The notes under the pieces are model-generated. The model was not told the DNA's origin and did no database searches. It saw nothing but the letters and a program-made list of their open reading frames with translations. This document shows positions 1 to 10,086 of a stretch of 64,000 bases of DNA, one piece after another. Positions within the stretch are counted from its first letter, which is position 1; every line of letters starts with the position of its first letter. This DNA comes from Tupaia tana (lineage: Eukaryota > Chordata > Mammalia > Scandentia > Tupaiidae): NCBI GenBank assembly GCA_026018925.1, contig JAKSZU010000025.1, positions 26,148,696 to 26,212,695 of the forward strand, read 5' to 3'. The position numbers and the translations under genes were made by a program.

Positions 1-104
1 GTACCTGGCATCCCCCGGATTACAGAGACACGCGTGTACCTGGCATCCCCGGATTACAGAGACATGCGTGTACCTGGCATCCCCCGGATTACAGAGACAC
101 GCGT
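1..104. repeat. 35-bp minisatellite, three units, open at the window edge
   Basis: Three head-to-tail units lie at 1-35, 36-69 and 70-104. They differ by one C in a C-run and one C/T change. Each unit begins GTACCTGGCAT and ends ACGCGT or ATGCGT. The base after the third unit begins a further GTACCTGGCAT that then runs into SINE-B sequence, so the array seems to have grown from within that SINE. The window starts exactly in phase with a unit, so the array probably continues to the left. Confidence 0.9.
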
Positions 105-196
105 GTACCTGGCATGCTCAGGGAGGTCCCAGGATACAGCCCAGGACCTTGTCCGTGTACGTCCACTTGTACTACCACTGTCACACCACCTGGCCC
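105..196 (-). mobile_element. SINE-B fragment, reverse orientation
   Basis: The segment reads CTGGCATGCTCAGGGAGGTC and ends CACCACCTGGCCC. This is the reverse complement of a SINE-B tRNA-like head and matches the copies at 12690-12931 and 39205-39436. Its distal part is replaced by the minisatellite at 1-104. Confidence 0.6.
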
Positions 197-429
197 TTCT
201 ATATGATCTTCGTATGATCCTGTGGTTGACTCCCTATCACATGATGTGATATTACCACAGAGTTTCATTTAATTTGATTTAAAAATTTAAAAGTGAATAT
301 GTTTGGCAATCTGGGTTTATGAACTGATACTCATTCCTCTGTGTTTTCTTATATGTATGCTTGAGTATGATGTTTCCCAAAACAATCTTCAGAATCTTGA
401 CATTTAATAACCAGGCCAACCTTTGGACA

Positions 430-575
430 GCTGACAGCTCCTCGGGTTGTCTTACGTGGTTGTTTAATTTTCTATTTCATGTCTTCTTTTCTGAGCTGGA
501 TGTGAGTGAGCCCCTTGAGCACAGAAATCTTGCCTTTATTTGTGTGTATCCTCTGAAATACCCCTCTCCAACCAT
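430..575 (+). repeat. L2-like 3' end fragment
   Basis: A T-rich stretch is followed by wording typical of L2 LINE 3' ends (GAGCCCCTTGAGCACAGAAATC, quoted in part, then a CTTTATTTGTGTGTATCC stretch). It is highly diverged, without the usual terminal AATAAATG. The assignment is from memory of the family pattern only. Confidence 0.3.
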
Positions 576-902
576 GCAGGACTGCCCGTCTTATCGTTGT
601 TCTGGATAGTATTTTAAAAAGCAATATTTGTTGTTAATACAATGCTTATTTTCCTGGACTGTCAGGGATTTATGTAAGAGCACTCATCTTGAAGGGAAAA
701 ATTAAGAAACGAAGGATGAGCCTAATCTAAAATAAAGTAGGTCCTTTCTTTAGTTTGAGATTTATTAGTTTTTCTATTCTTAAGGAAAAGAAGAAATGAG
801 AAGGATTTTGAGTCCGTCAGAGCTGCACAACATCTCTGCTAAGCTTAGCTACCAGATTTTGTTGTTTTGAACATACTAGTTTGTCTGGTATATGAGATAC
901 CT

Positions 903-906
<4 letters not shown>
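576..906. other. AT-rich sequence, nothing recognised
   Basis: I see no open frame, repeat terminus or RNA-like fold here. It leads into the (AT)n tract. Confidence 0.5.

Positions 907-948
<42 letters not shown>
907..948. repeat. (AT)21 microsatellite
   Basis: Uninterrupted AT dinucleotides run for about 42 bp. The tract is long and pure, so length variation between individuals is likely. Confidence 0.97.
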
Positions 949-951
<3 letters not shown>

Positions 952-1412
952 ATCTAGCCAAACTGTGTACATTGATACAACATGGGCTCTAAGCATTTCA
1001 CACTACCTTTATTCTATGGTGACTACTTAACTGAAAAATTGATGTAACTCCTATCAACGGTAAGAAAATTTGTGGATATTGAAAACCTCAGGACAGTCTC
1101 CTCTCTGAATGAGGTGGCCTCATTTGCAGCCATGACGAGCGCCCTTCTGAGACCTTGCTTGTCGGCGAGATACCTTTTGTAGGTTTCTCGGAACACTCTG
1201 AAAAGGATCTGGTTTAAATTCTGCCGAGGACTAGGCTTGCGGTGCCCTTCCTGAGTCACTCACACACTCCTGTTCTGGGTCAAGTCATGCATACTACATT
1301 TATTTGGTCTTATAAGAAAGAAAAGGGGTGGGGAGGCCATCCAGATCTATCCCCAAGGCTGTTTTATCTCTTCTTTCTGCAGCTTTCCTCACTGAAATTT
1401 AGTGTTCTAATA
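949..1412. other. Unassigned non-coding sequence
   Basis: No repeat family or coding pattern recognised. A reverse-strand open frame of 78 codons (1023-1259) has no recognisable domain and is treated as chance. Confidence 0.5.
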
Positions 1413-1528
1413 TGATGGGGGTCTTCAAAAAGGTCATGGAAAAAAACTGCGTGGATTTCGAAATTATTTTGCACTTAAACTTATACTTGAATTCCATTTT
1501 TTTCCCACAACTTTTTGAAGTCCCCTTG
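1413..1528. mobile_element. Mariner-type MITE, about 116 bp
   Basis: The left end reads GGGGGTCTTCAAAAAGGTCA and the right end, reverse-complemented, reads AGGGGACTTCAAAAAGTTGT. These are inverted ends sharing the CTTCAAAAAG core. The interior has no transposase-sized frame. TA dinucleotides lie at both outer edges (1411-1412 and 1529-1530), as expected for a Tc1/mariner target site. The terminal CTTCAAAAAGTTC wording resembles HSMAR2-like mariners, but I cannot confirm the subfamily. Confidence 0.7.
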
Positions 1529-1713
1529 TACACGTATTTCCCATCAGCACATGAGTGGAAGAACTGTGAATCCTGCCACATCTCCAGTTTTGCTGCAGCA
1601 GACCTGCTTATGTGGGACCTAAAGGGGGTTTATAAGAGAAGAGGTTTTGTTGAAAACACTTGGATAGCGTTGCGTTGTTATACGTTCTGTTTCTTTCATG
1701 TAAATGAAGCATT

Positions 1714-1985
1714 CTTTTTTTTGAGAAGTTCTTTGCTATAGGGCGTGTGTGCTCGCCAGAGAGAGACAGAGAGAGACAGAGACAGAAAGACAGAAAGCGA
1801 GAAATCACTCCCTCCCCAGGGGGGATGGCCACACCACAGTCCCTTCTCCTCCATTCTCCTCTTGGGATCTTGGGCACGTACTCACACGCGCCCCACGTGA
1901 GTTTAAGCCACCAGGTCTGGGACTTGAACCGTGGTCAACTACATGGGAGTCCAGCGACATAACCGTTAAACCAACTGCTGGTCCC
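1714..1985 (-). mobile_element. SINE-A long, reverse orientation
   Basis: Read on the minus strand it runs from a GGACCAGCAG head through the B-box region, the body with the Cn-Gn palindrome, a TCTCTGTCTCTCTCTGTCTC tract, the GCGAGC...CCCTATAGC end, and a short A-rich tail (the T-run at 1715-1722). It is moderately diverged from the young copies. I could not identify a clear target-site duplication. Confidence 0.9.
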
Positions 1986-3285
1986 CAATAACAGAGAATT
2001 TTAACCATAGTTGGCCATCAGTAAAGCATTGATGCTAATATGGAAATGACATAACACATTATTTAATGTTCTCATCAACCTGGAGTCACAGTTTATTAAC
2101 CCGGTTTCCAGGAACCCCCATGCATTTTAAGAATCTGGAAGAATAAGTTGTTGATGAATTGACTAGTAGCTATCAACTTGTATTAATTTTATGTCAGTGA
2201 TCTTAATAGGATTTACTGACACGCACAGCAACCTGCCCTTCCTCCTCCTCCTGACTCACAGGTTAGATGGCCACAAACCAATACACATGCTGTCAGGTAG
2301 CTTGGACTTCTTGAAGATGTGTGAACGACCCATTCCAGTATTGAACTGGGCTTTAACATCTGTAGGTTCCCATTGCTTTCCAAGGAAAAATATTTTAGCT
2401 ACATGTATTTGATACTTTGTATGTATTTTCCCTTTTGTCTTCCAATTCTGTATCTTGTTCAGATAAATACTTAAGTCTTACTCAATAGATCATGAGTTTT
2501 AAGAGAGAAAATATAATTGTGAATTTATTCTTAGTCGTAGCCCAGTGCTGAATATAGTGCCCAAGAGACGTGTGCCTCTTCCCTGCTAACAGAGTGACTG
2601 TTGCTTCTTTATCAGTATCTTCAGCCTTGCAGCATCCTTAGCCTTGCATTGCTTCCTCACTCAGAGCTATCAAGATCCCCAACCATATTGTAGAATTACC
2701 CTTGCTTTTCATCACCCATAGAAAACTTGAATACATGACATCTTACCCAGAGTGCAATTTCATTTCTCTGCACCGTCTATAAAATCACCAAACACAAACT
2801 GAACTCCAATAATAAGCCTTTCTAAATAACCTGCGGGGTCCCCTGACAACTGCCCCTGGTTACTCGCTCCTGAGCTTTTACTGCTGATCTCTTCCTTGTG
2901 ATCTTTGGCTGGAGAACACATACTTTAGTGTTGGAGGTAAAACAGATAATATCTCAGCTCTTCTGGAGCTTTTATTCTGGTCAGAGAGACAGGCATTAAT
3001 AAGATAATTTAATAATTAGTGGACAACTGCCAATGAAATCTAATGAAAAAGTACTCTGAAGAAAAGAATTTGGCTGTTCCTGAAACTGTGGTCCAGAATG
3101 TTCGCTTGGACAGTGTGCCTCGAGCGGAGGAGAGGAAAAACTAGGGGAAGGACGAAGAGGGCCGAGGGGAAGGAACCTAGGGCTAGAGAAGGTATGTCAA
3201 ACTAGGAAGTAGAGAGACCAGGAGGACTCAGGGCAGGGTAGGGGTGGGAGCAGGCGAGGTGAGTGTAAAAGCTCTGAATGTTGAA
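1986..3285. other. AT-rich unassigned sequence with a possible ancient repeat
   Basis: Mostly unrecognised. Around 2960-3010 the wording GGAGCTTTTATTCTGGTCAG resembles an abundant ancient placental-mammal repeat (consensus wording GGAGCTTACATTCTAGTG). A purine-rich block follows at 3120-3260. No coding pattern. Confidence 0.4.
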
Positions 3286-3289
3286 AGTG

Positions 3290-3760
3290 CAGGGTCTCCT
3301 CGCTTAGTGACCGAGTCATGCTTCTACAGCTAGGTGAAGTGAATTGTTCGATAAATGAAGAGCTTCAAGGCGGATGTCTTGTGGGGCATCGTGATGCCAT
3401 AGAACATGTGTGTTTCCTTCCATATGACACCACACGAGAAGAGTGTAATTCTATCCATGCTAAAAGCATACATTAAATAAGCACCAGAAAGTGACAGGAC
3501 ACACCACAACACAATAATATAAATCTGGCATAATTTACTCTGAATACTACTATGGGTGCACTGTAAAGTACACATTTATAAATGGAATACGTAGGCTTGC
3601 ATGCTTGTGAATGCTTTGGGTAGTGAGTACTAACCGACAGTGGGAATGAGGTTCACACAGACTGAGAAGGGGATGCCTCATGCTGGGGACGTGGCCTGAA
3701 GTCCTAGCGCTGTAAACAGCTAGGTCGTTAAGTCAGGAGTGACTATATTGGCCTTTCCCC
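3290..3760. mobile_element. Possible Tigger-like DNA transposon fossil
   Basis: The left part contains TCCTCGCTTAGTGACC and the right part, reverse-complemented, contains TCCTGACTTAACGACCTAG. These could be eroded terminal inverted repeats of a Tc1/mariner-Tigger element. The interior is AT-rich and has no long frame. The match is imperfect and the exact edges are uncertain. Confidence 0.35.
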
Positions 3761-4725
3761 CAAAGATCAGAAGAAAAGCAAAGACAAAAGGTTTTAGTAG
3801 AGGATAATGGTGTTATCACATCACAGTGCATTGTAGAAGGGATCTTGGACGTTGTGTGCAGATCCATCCTGGATACAGGACACTGGTTCAGGAGCTTATT
3901 TAGGTAAGACATGCTCAAAGCTTGGGTGACGGCAGAGGAAGTGGATGTGGAGAGACATTGGCTGTCTAGTGACTCACGGTGGGTTAATGTGAGGGGATGG
4001 AAGGTGTTCTGACTTGGGCAGCAGAGGACCTGTTTGTGTTATGCACTGGCTTGATGAAGGGCATATTTACTATTTTCATTGATGTCATGAATCTAGTAAA
4101 CATTGGAGCTAAACCTCAAAGCATCTGGTTTCCAGAGCAGATCTTCTTTCTTTTACATTCAACCTTTTTATTGTGAAAATGAAGTACAGGCGAACACATG
4201 GAGCTCAGGCTTCCAGAAGGACAGGTTCGGGGACTGGCGTGCCAGACAGGAAGCAGAGATTCTGGTCTCGACATATAGTAGTGTGCTGTTGTATTAACCA
4301 GTTGTATTAAAATCTTTAAAAAAAAAAAATCTAAGATGAATCATTTTAAAGCTCACTCTTACATATTCTCCTGAATAGGAAGTGGGTTTTCTGGAAGTGG
4401 AAATGGGGGTAGGGTGTTGAAGAGAGGAGAATGAGGTCAAGGAAATGTAATTAGATGTATGAAAACCATCTCCTTTTCTCACATTTTATTAGAACTGGTT
4501 CCCTGGTTTTATCATTATTATTAATGGGTTGTCCTTCTATCTATCCACTCAATCATTATCTTCATTCAAAAACATTTTCAGAGACTGATTAATTCCCATG
4601 TCCCCTGCTAGAAGCTGAAGATAAATGACAACATGTAATTGTATGGCATAGAGTATGCTTGTCCACGGGTCAGGAGACATGATATTAGTTCCAATTCTAT
4701 TTCTACTTTTGTGCATATTTTTTTA

Positions 4726-4728
<3 letters not shown>
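3761..4728. other. Unassigned non-coding sequence
   Basis: No gene or repeat terminus recognised. An A11-run lies near 4318-4329. At 4540-4640 there is weak resemblance to old LINE/MIR-age repeats (CATTCAAAAACATTTTCAGA). Confidence 0.4.

Positions 4729-4756
<28 letters not shown>
4729..4756. repeat. (GT)n microsatellite
   Basis: About 14 uninterrupted GT units follow a T-rich stretch. Confidence 0.95.
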
Positions 4757-4757
<1 letters not shown>

Positions 4758-4804
4758 GCCTTTGTTATCTTATTTGTAACCAAGGAGTAAGAAAAATGCT
4801 CTTG

Positions 4805-5045
4805 GGTCAGCTTATGGCCTGGTGGTTAAGACAGCTGGACCTCCCATAGCTGACCATGCAGTACAGTCTCAGACCCAGTGGGCTGGAAACACCCTGGGCA
4901 CATGCGCGTGTGTGCCCCCAATCCCGGAACGGAGAAGAAGGGATTGTGGTGTGACCATGCCCTGTGGAGACTGCTTTATCGCTTTCCTTTTAACTCTGTC
5001 TCTGGTGGGTATATGTGACCTCTGGAAAATTAAAGGAAAAAGAAA
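4805..5045 (+). mobile_element. SINE-A long, old copy
   Basis: It begins GGTCAGCTTATGGCCTGGTG and keeps GGTTAAGACAGCTGGACCTC, the GTGTGTGCCCCCAATCC segment and GAAGAAGGGATTGTGGTGTG. The palindrome has decayed. The 3' end becomes A-rich (5025-5045). Divergence from the young consensus is heavy. Confidence 0.8.
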
Positions 5046-5641
5046 ACTACATATCCCAATCCCTCATAGATACCAGCTTTTATTCAGGGAAACAATAACA
5101 CAACTGCAAAAGCTGCCCAAAACTGATGAGCCACATTAGGAGGCAGTGGGACAGATACTATCAACTTTTGTTTATTATCAGAGAAAGATGATATTGCTGC
5201 CTGCTTAAGGTTTTTCAGTATAGATGCTGCGATAAGACAGGTAAGGAATGTTATTATAATACAGTAACAGACACCAGGCATCCTAAAGAATAAACACCAT
5301 TCATTCTAAATATTGAAACACGGAAAGCTAAAATGTTCGTATTTTATTGGAGAAAGCCTTAGAATTTAGCATTTTGACACAGTAGGAAAATACTGCAGTT
5401 CTCATTTGTAAGACAAAAGTCAATTCCTTGCCCTAAGTAGACTGAGGTTAAGAAAAATTAGAATAATACTGATTCCTGCTTTCACTAAACCTTTTTTCCT
5501 TGCCTAAATATATATCATTAGAATCTTGCTCCTTCTGCATCCTATCCAACCCACCTAAAATAACCCCTTTTGTTTAAAGTAGTTTTGTTTATGTTCTGTA
5601 TCTTTTTCCTCCTATTCTTCTCTTGGTGACTTCTGTTTATC
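5046..5641. other. AT-rich unassigned sequence
   Basis: No gene, RNA or repeat terminus recognised. Confidence 0.5.
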
Positions 5642-5912
5642 TTTTTTTTTTTTTTTTTTTTTTTTGAGAGATTTTCGCTATAGGGCGTGTGCACTCGCCA
5701 GACAGACAGAGAGAGACAGAGAGACAGAAAGTGAGAAATCACCCCCCAGGGGGGATGGTCACGCCACAATCCCTTCTCCTCCATTCTCCTCTCAGGATCT
5801 TGGGCATGCACACGCGCCCGGCGTGAGTTTAAGCCACCGGGTCCGGGATGCGAACCGCGGTCGACTATGTGGGAGTCCAGCGACATAGCCATTACTCTAA
5901 CTGCTGGTTCCC
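5642..5912 (-). mobile_element. SINE-A long, young-type copy, reverse
   Basis: A 24-base T-run (5642-5665) is the reverse complement of the poly-A tail. The body keeps the C6-T-G6 palindrome (5744-5756 region) and the young-type head, which in reverse ends TAACTGCTGGTTCCC. Several CpGs remain, which suggests modest age. Flanks share only a weak TTTATC/TTGTATC similarity, so the duplication is uncertain. Confidence 0.95.
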
Positions 5913-6465
5913 TGTCTTTGTATCTCTTTAGAGAGGTGTCTCATCACAGTCATCTTGGAGAGTGCTTCTCAGCCAGGCATCGCTAGTCCGTTGTCCTGCA
6001 GCGCAGAGAACCCTGTGCAGAGGGAGTCTCACTTTCCAACAGTGTTCTAGGCAGGTTGAAGAACTTGGCTGTGCACTTCGCCACTCGTGTTGTTCCAAAC
6101 TGTCATCATTGTGGCCCCCGATATCCTCATGGCCGTTTAAGTCAGGCAACGGCACAATTTCTCTAACTCACCTCATCTTCCTTCTCTTCCTCAGGCACAG
6201 AAGAACTGCTTTGGAGAGTAGTAGGTAGTCACTGGTCTCATATGACAGGTGCTTTTTAAGTTCATTTGCATTTTAGCAGCTATTACATATTTATCTACCT
6301 CCCTTAGAGATTTCCTTTCTTTTCCCTTGACTATATATATTTATTTTCTTATAAATTAAAAAAAAAACTGTAGTTAAAAATACCTTCTATTGCTTAAATA
6401 ATGGTAAAAGTGCCTTGTACATGAAGCTGTGAAACTTGTGTTGAATGTTGCCTCTCTGACATATT
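5913..6465. other. Unassigned sequence
   Basis: A moderately GC-rich block at 5930-6230 has open frames on both strands (up to 88 codons) but no recognisable protein. The remainder is AT-rich. Confidence 0.45.
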
Positions 6466-6531
6466 AGTTGAATCATCTGGGGAAAATAACTCAAAGTCTC
6501 CAAACCTTCATTGTCTCTAAAATGGACATAA
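6466..6531 (-). repeat. MIR-like fragment
   Basis: The text AACTCAAAGTCTCCAAACCT then TCATTGTCTCTAAAATGGAC follows the reverse-strand MIR pattern (CTTAACCTCTC...TCATCTGTAAAATGGGG). Diverged. Confidence 0.5.
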
Positions 6532-6549
6532 TCCTCCCTGGATTTTTAT

Positions 6550-6812
6550 CATTATCATTATTATTGGTTTTTTGCCATATAGGACATGCACGTGCTGGAA
6601 AAAGAGAGAGACAGAAAGAGGGAAAGTAAGAGAAAAGCTCCCCCCTGGGGAGGGGGGATATCCACATCACAGTCCCTTCTCCTCTGTTGTCCTCTTGGGA
6701 TTTGGGGCATAATGTCCAACATGATTTTCAAGCTGCTGGGGTCCGGTACTTGAACCGTGGCTGGCCACATGGAAGTCCAGTACCTTAACTACTATGCTAC
6801 CTGACGGTCCTC
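6550..6812 (-). mobile_element. SINE-A long with an 18-bp target-site duplication
   Basis: The reverse-oriented copy is bounded by TCCTCCCTGGATTTTTAT at 6532-6549 and TCCTCACTGGATTTTTAT at 6813-6830, 17 of 18 bases identical. The T-rich, ATT-repeat start is the decayed tail. The body keeps CCCCCCTGGGGAGGGGGG-like palindrome wording. This is a clear L1-type retroposition event of intermediate age. Confidence 0.95.
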
Positions 6813-6830
6813 TCCTCACTGGATTTTTAT

Positions 6831-8465
6831 TAGATCTCCTCAAAAAATCTTTCATAATACCTTGCAAAGTTTCTGACTTGTAGAACAAGGACAATGAAAT
6901 TGTTTGCCCCAGGTTGACTAAAGACAGCAGGAAACATTTCTCATGAGAAATGCTGGCAAATGTTCTTACTAGAATCTTTTTTAGAAGCTGCATTATGCTT
7001 GATTACCTGAGGTGCTAGGGAAGGTTTATTTTCCTCATCACAATATTATAGATTATATTTGGCAGTATATTGTATTCTGTTATATCCACAATTTATTTTG
7101 GGAAATAAACTGTATGAGGAATTCTATATTAAAGTTAGTAGCACAGAATTTTCCCTTCAATTCCTCTAGGCCCTGTTTTATTATTGGCTTACTCATTTCT
7201 TTTCAGATCACCGTGTGAACAATGATGAAAGTAAAAAAAATAGCTTATTGAAAACAGAATGCAGATGTTTAGGGAGTATGTTGTTGTCTCAAAGCAAATG
7301 ATTCACTTACTTCTTTTGATTCTAAACTTTTATTTTATTGGAAAGTACTTTGCCTCGAGAGTCGCTGTTTTATTTTGAAGGTTTTTTCTTTCCTTTAGAA
7401 ATGTTGATAACTTCACAATATGAATTGGTCTAAATTACAATAGTTCATTTTTTGTAATACTTGCTTTAAGTAGAGAAGAAAAGAAAATGATGGTAAAGGT
7501 CATTTTGCTAAACATCCATAAACCAATCTAAGAACTTACTGTGGAAATAAATATTGACAAGTGAATTGCCACAAGTCTTTAGCATCTGTCAATAATTTAC
7601 TTGAAAATAATAAAATCAGCAATTACATAGGGAGCTATAAAGCCTGACAGCATACCCAGAGTTCCTAGTGGTCTTGCATTAATGTAGTAGCGATGTAATT
7701 CAAATAATTTAACCAGTGCTGACCTTACCTTATTAACTAGCTGGTAGAGTAGATACCTTCAGGGGGAGAACTCATTTCTGGTCAGAAGGCTGGAAGAAGG
7801 TCTGGATCTTTCTATCCACTTCCCTGTCAAAATTTATGCTCTGCATGGATCTTAGAAGGATTCTTCTTCAAATGAGTGGAAGGAAGAGCAAGATAGACTA
7901 CAATCCATAAAGAACCTTCTACCATGGAGCAACTAGAAGCATTAGATAACATGTAAAACACATTTTCAGATATGCTGCAGACGGGCAAGAGTGCTGGAGA
8001 GATCCTCAGAAGCCAAAGTGAAAACGAAGCGGAAATCCAGGGGTGTGAGAATGTGGCCTTCGAGCTATCTCCGACCGTCTGCGTGAATCCCACAGTATAG
8101 TCTCTTCACTGATACTGGTGAATATCTGTTTTTATGGTAACAGAGGCACGGAGGAAAGGCAGCATAGCCTAGGGTCCCGCCTAGGTAAGGAATCTGTTAA
8201 TAGACATCCCTGGCGAACGCAGGGAACCCCCAAGGTACAAAGAAGGGGCAGAAAAGAGTTGTCTGATTGAAATTTGGCAATACGTGGACGGAAAAAATAA
8301 AATTTCCATTTGAAATTCATAATCATAATCCAGCCCTCTGTTATTTGGCAGCTCAAATTTATATAAAATATAGGTTCTAAAAAAAAACCTCAAGCCTGAA
8401 ATTTATTTTAAACATGTCTCCAAGATGGTTACAGAAACAGAGTTATCACCAAGTGATAAGTAGGA
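6831..8465. other. AT-rich unassigned sequence
   Basis: About 1.6 kb without any repeat terminus, coding pattern or RNA fold that I recognise. It is likely old unique sequence. Confidence 0.5.
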
Positions 8466-8469
8466 GGGG

Positions 8470-8712
8470 ACAGACAGTGTCCCAGTACTAATGTCGTGCT
8501 CTGTGAGGCCAACCCATGTGGGAAGATTCTGGTTTACCTCCAGAGATGTCCATAAGCATGCTGGGAGAGCACATGCCCATGATCTGGGGCTGTAAAAGCT
8601 GTGGTTGGATTGTGATGTGAACACCCTGTCAGTGTTCCTGTTTCCTCTCTCTTTCTCTCTTTTCCTCCTTTCTCTCTCTCTGTCTTATTCATGGAAGAAA
8701 ACAAAAAACAGA
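8470..8712 (+). mobile_element. SINE-B
   Basis: A diverged tRNA-like head (GTGCTCTGTGAGGCCAACCC, then ATGTGGGAAGATTCTGGTTT) is followed by a body with GTTGGATTGTGATGTGAACA and CCCTGTCAGTG. Then comes a CT-rich tract and the diagnostic end TTCATGGAAGAAAACAAAAA. It parallels the copies at 13945-14165 and 61701-61940. Confidence 0.75.
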
Positions 8713-8835
8713 ACTTATCAAAAGATAAAGGGAAAATGAGTCTCGTATGGTTCAGATAAGATCGCTTCTTCTCTGTCTTCTTATTATGAATGTCAAGCAT
8801 GATTAGAATACCCTAGACTTCATGTGTGCCTAGCT

Positions 8836-8889
8836 AGACCCCACCATTGATCCTCTTAGGTAGTTGTGCTGGAACCAATGGTGGGGTCT
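8836..8889. other. Perfect 14-bp inverted repeat
   Basis: AGACCCCACCATTG (8836-8849) and CAATGGTGGGGTCT (8876-8889) are exact reverse complements separated by 26 bases. It lies outside recognised repeats and could form a cruciform or an RNA hairpin. No function can be assigned. Confidence 0.9.
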
Positions 8890-8929
8890 TCATTGTATTT
8901 AAACAAGGTTCACAGCCACCTAGATGTCC

Positions 8930-9190
8930 CAGATGATCTCTCATCTAAATCAGACTACATACCCAGTGAAGTATTCCCCAACAACACTCTCCTTTCCTGT
9001 GTGTTTCATTTTTTCTTGACAGCATTTGTCACCTTAAGATCTACATTTGTTTATGTATTTGTACGTTTGCCCCATTGAAATGTAAGTTTCATGAAAGAAG
9101 TGCTTTTGTCTTTTCTTTATGACTTTATCTCTGGTGCCTAGAACAATACCTTGTACTAGAAGGTTTTAATAAATATTTTTATATGTATGA
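8930..9190 (+). repeat. L2 LINE 3' end
   Basis: The order of features matches L2 3' untranslated regions: TTGTCACCTTAAGATCTACA, CATTGAAATGTAAGTTTCATG (in part), a GTCTTTTC...TTATCTCTGGTGCCTAGAAC segment, and a terminal TTTTAATAAATATTTTTATA. L2 has been inactive since early mammals, so this is a fossil. Confidence 0.7.
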
Positions 9191-9239
9191 AAAGATAGAA
9201 TTTTTAGAAATAAAATATACTTATGATTACTTATGGTTC

Positions 9240-9422
9240 AGATAAATGCATTGTTAAGACAGTTTGGTTGTTTCAGCATTGTAGAGTGTACTTACACAGA
9301 TCTAGATGGTGTAGCCTCTACTGCATGCCTAGGCCAGTTATAGCTTGCTGTAACCTCAGGGACCACCATCATCTATTGCGGGTCATTATTGACTGAAACG
9401 TTTTTATGTGGTACATGACCAT
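9240..9422 (+). mobile_element. MER2-like (Tc1/mariner-Tigger) fossil
   Basis: GTAGAGTGTACTTACACAGA and TCTAGATGGTGTAGCCTCTAC are followed by GGTCATTATTGACTGAAACG and an end TTATGTGGTACATGACC. These match the known non-autonomous Tigger-type repeat with terminal CATGACTG wording. Only the two ends with a shortened interior remain. Confidence 0.65.
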
Positions 9423-9762
9423 TTATAGTTGAAAAAAAATTGTAAAGATAGATTTAAACTTCAGATTAGATAGTGATAAAGAGAGTCTTAAGAAATTGGA
9501 TGATAAAAATTGAGGGATTTTTCCAGACTTGTAGCACAGAAAGATAATAGAATGAAAAGCATAAAAAGTAGATAAGAGGTATGAAGGACAGAGTAAGAAA
9601 GCCTCACTTGTATTTGTATAAACAGGGAGTCAATATTTCACAAGAGGAGGGGGTGTTTTCATTGCTTAATAAGTCTTAAATAATTGTAATTTTTAGGAGG
9701 CAGTGAATAGAAGAATCTGAATTATAAAAGATAGATAAAAAAAAAAGGAGTTTTCAACAAAT
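9423..9762. other. AT-rich unassigned sequence
   Basis: Nothing recognised. An A-rich run lies near 9737. Confidence 0.5.
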
Positions 9763-9786
9763 CCCCCCCCCTTTTTTTTTTTTTTT
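9763..9786. repeat. C-run abutting a T-run
   Basis: About nine Cs are followed directly by about fifteen Ts. The T-run could be a decayed reverse poly-A tail, but I recognise no retroposon to its right. Confidence 0.8.
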
Positions 9787-9908
9787 GTATTCTACCTAAC
9801 AGGTAAATTTATTAGTTATCAGTTTCATAGGTTTTTCAGTCATTTTTGTTTAAATCTGTTTTCCTAAATTAGTTTAAAATTCTAAGTAATCTTGACACCC
9901 ACATTTTA

Positions 9909-10086
9909 GGCAAGGGTTAGCAACTATTTCTGTAAATATTTTAGGCACAGACATGCAGTCTCTACCACATATTCTTCTTTGTTTTTGTAAAACACTCTTT
10001 AAAAATGTCAAAGCTATTTTTAGCTTGTGGTTCATACACCACCTATGGGCTAGATTGGGCCATGTACTATGGTTTTCTGATCCCTG
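9909..10086 (+). mobile_element. MER5A-like hAT-Charlie fossil
   Basis: The left end AAGGGTTAGCAACTATTTCT plus GTAAATATTTTAGGCACAGA matches the MER5A start. The right end TGGGCTAGATTGGGCC and GGTTTTCTGATCCCTG matches its inverted end. The middle keeps TTTGTTTTTGTAAAAC-type wording. Near full length for this short non-autonomous element, and strongly diverged. Confidence 0.75.

Noticed and set aside
1-104. Evenly spaced repeats suggesting a CRISPR array
   Set aside because: The units are contiguous with no variable spacers, and the context is mammalian. It is a minisatellite.
5928-6228. GC-richer stretch with frames on both strands and an apparent polypyrimidine-AG (near 6195), as a possible exon
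   Set aside because: The splice-like signal is weak and common by chance, and neither frame gives a recognisable protein.
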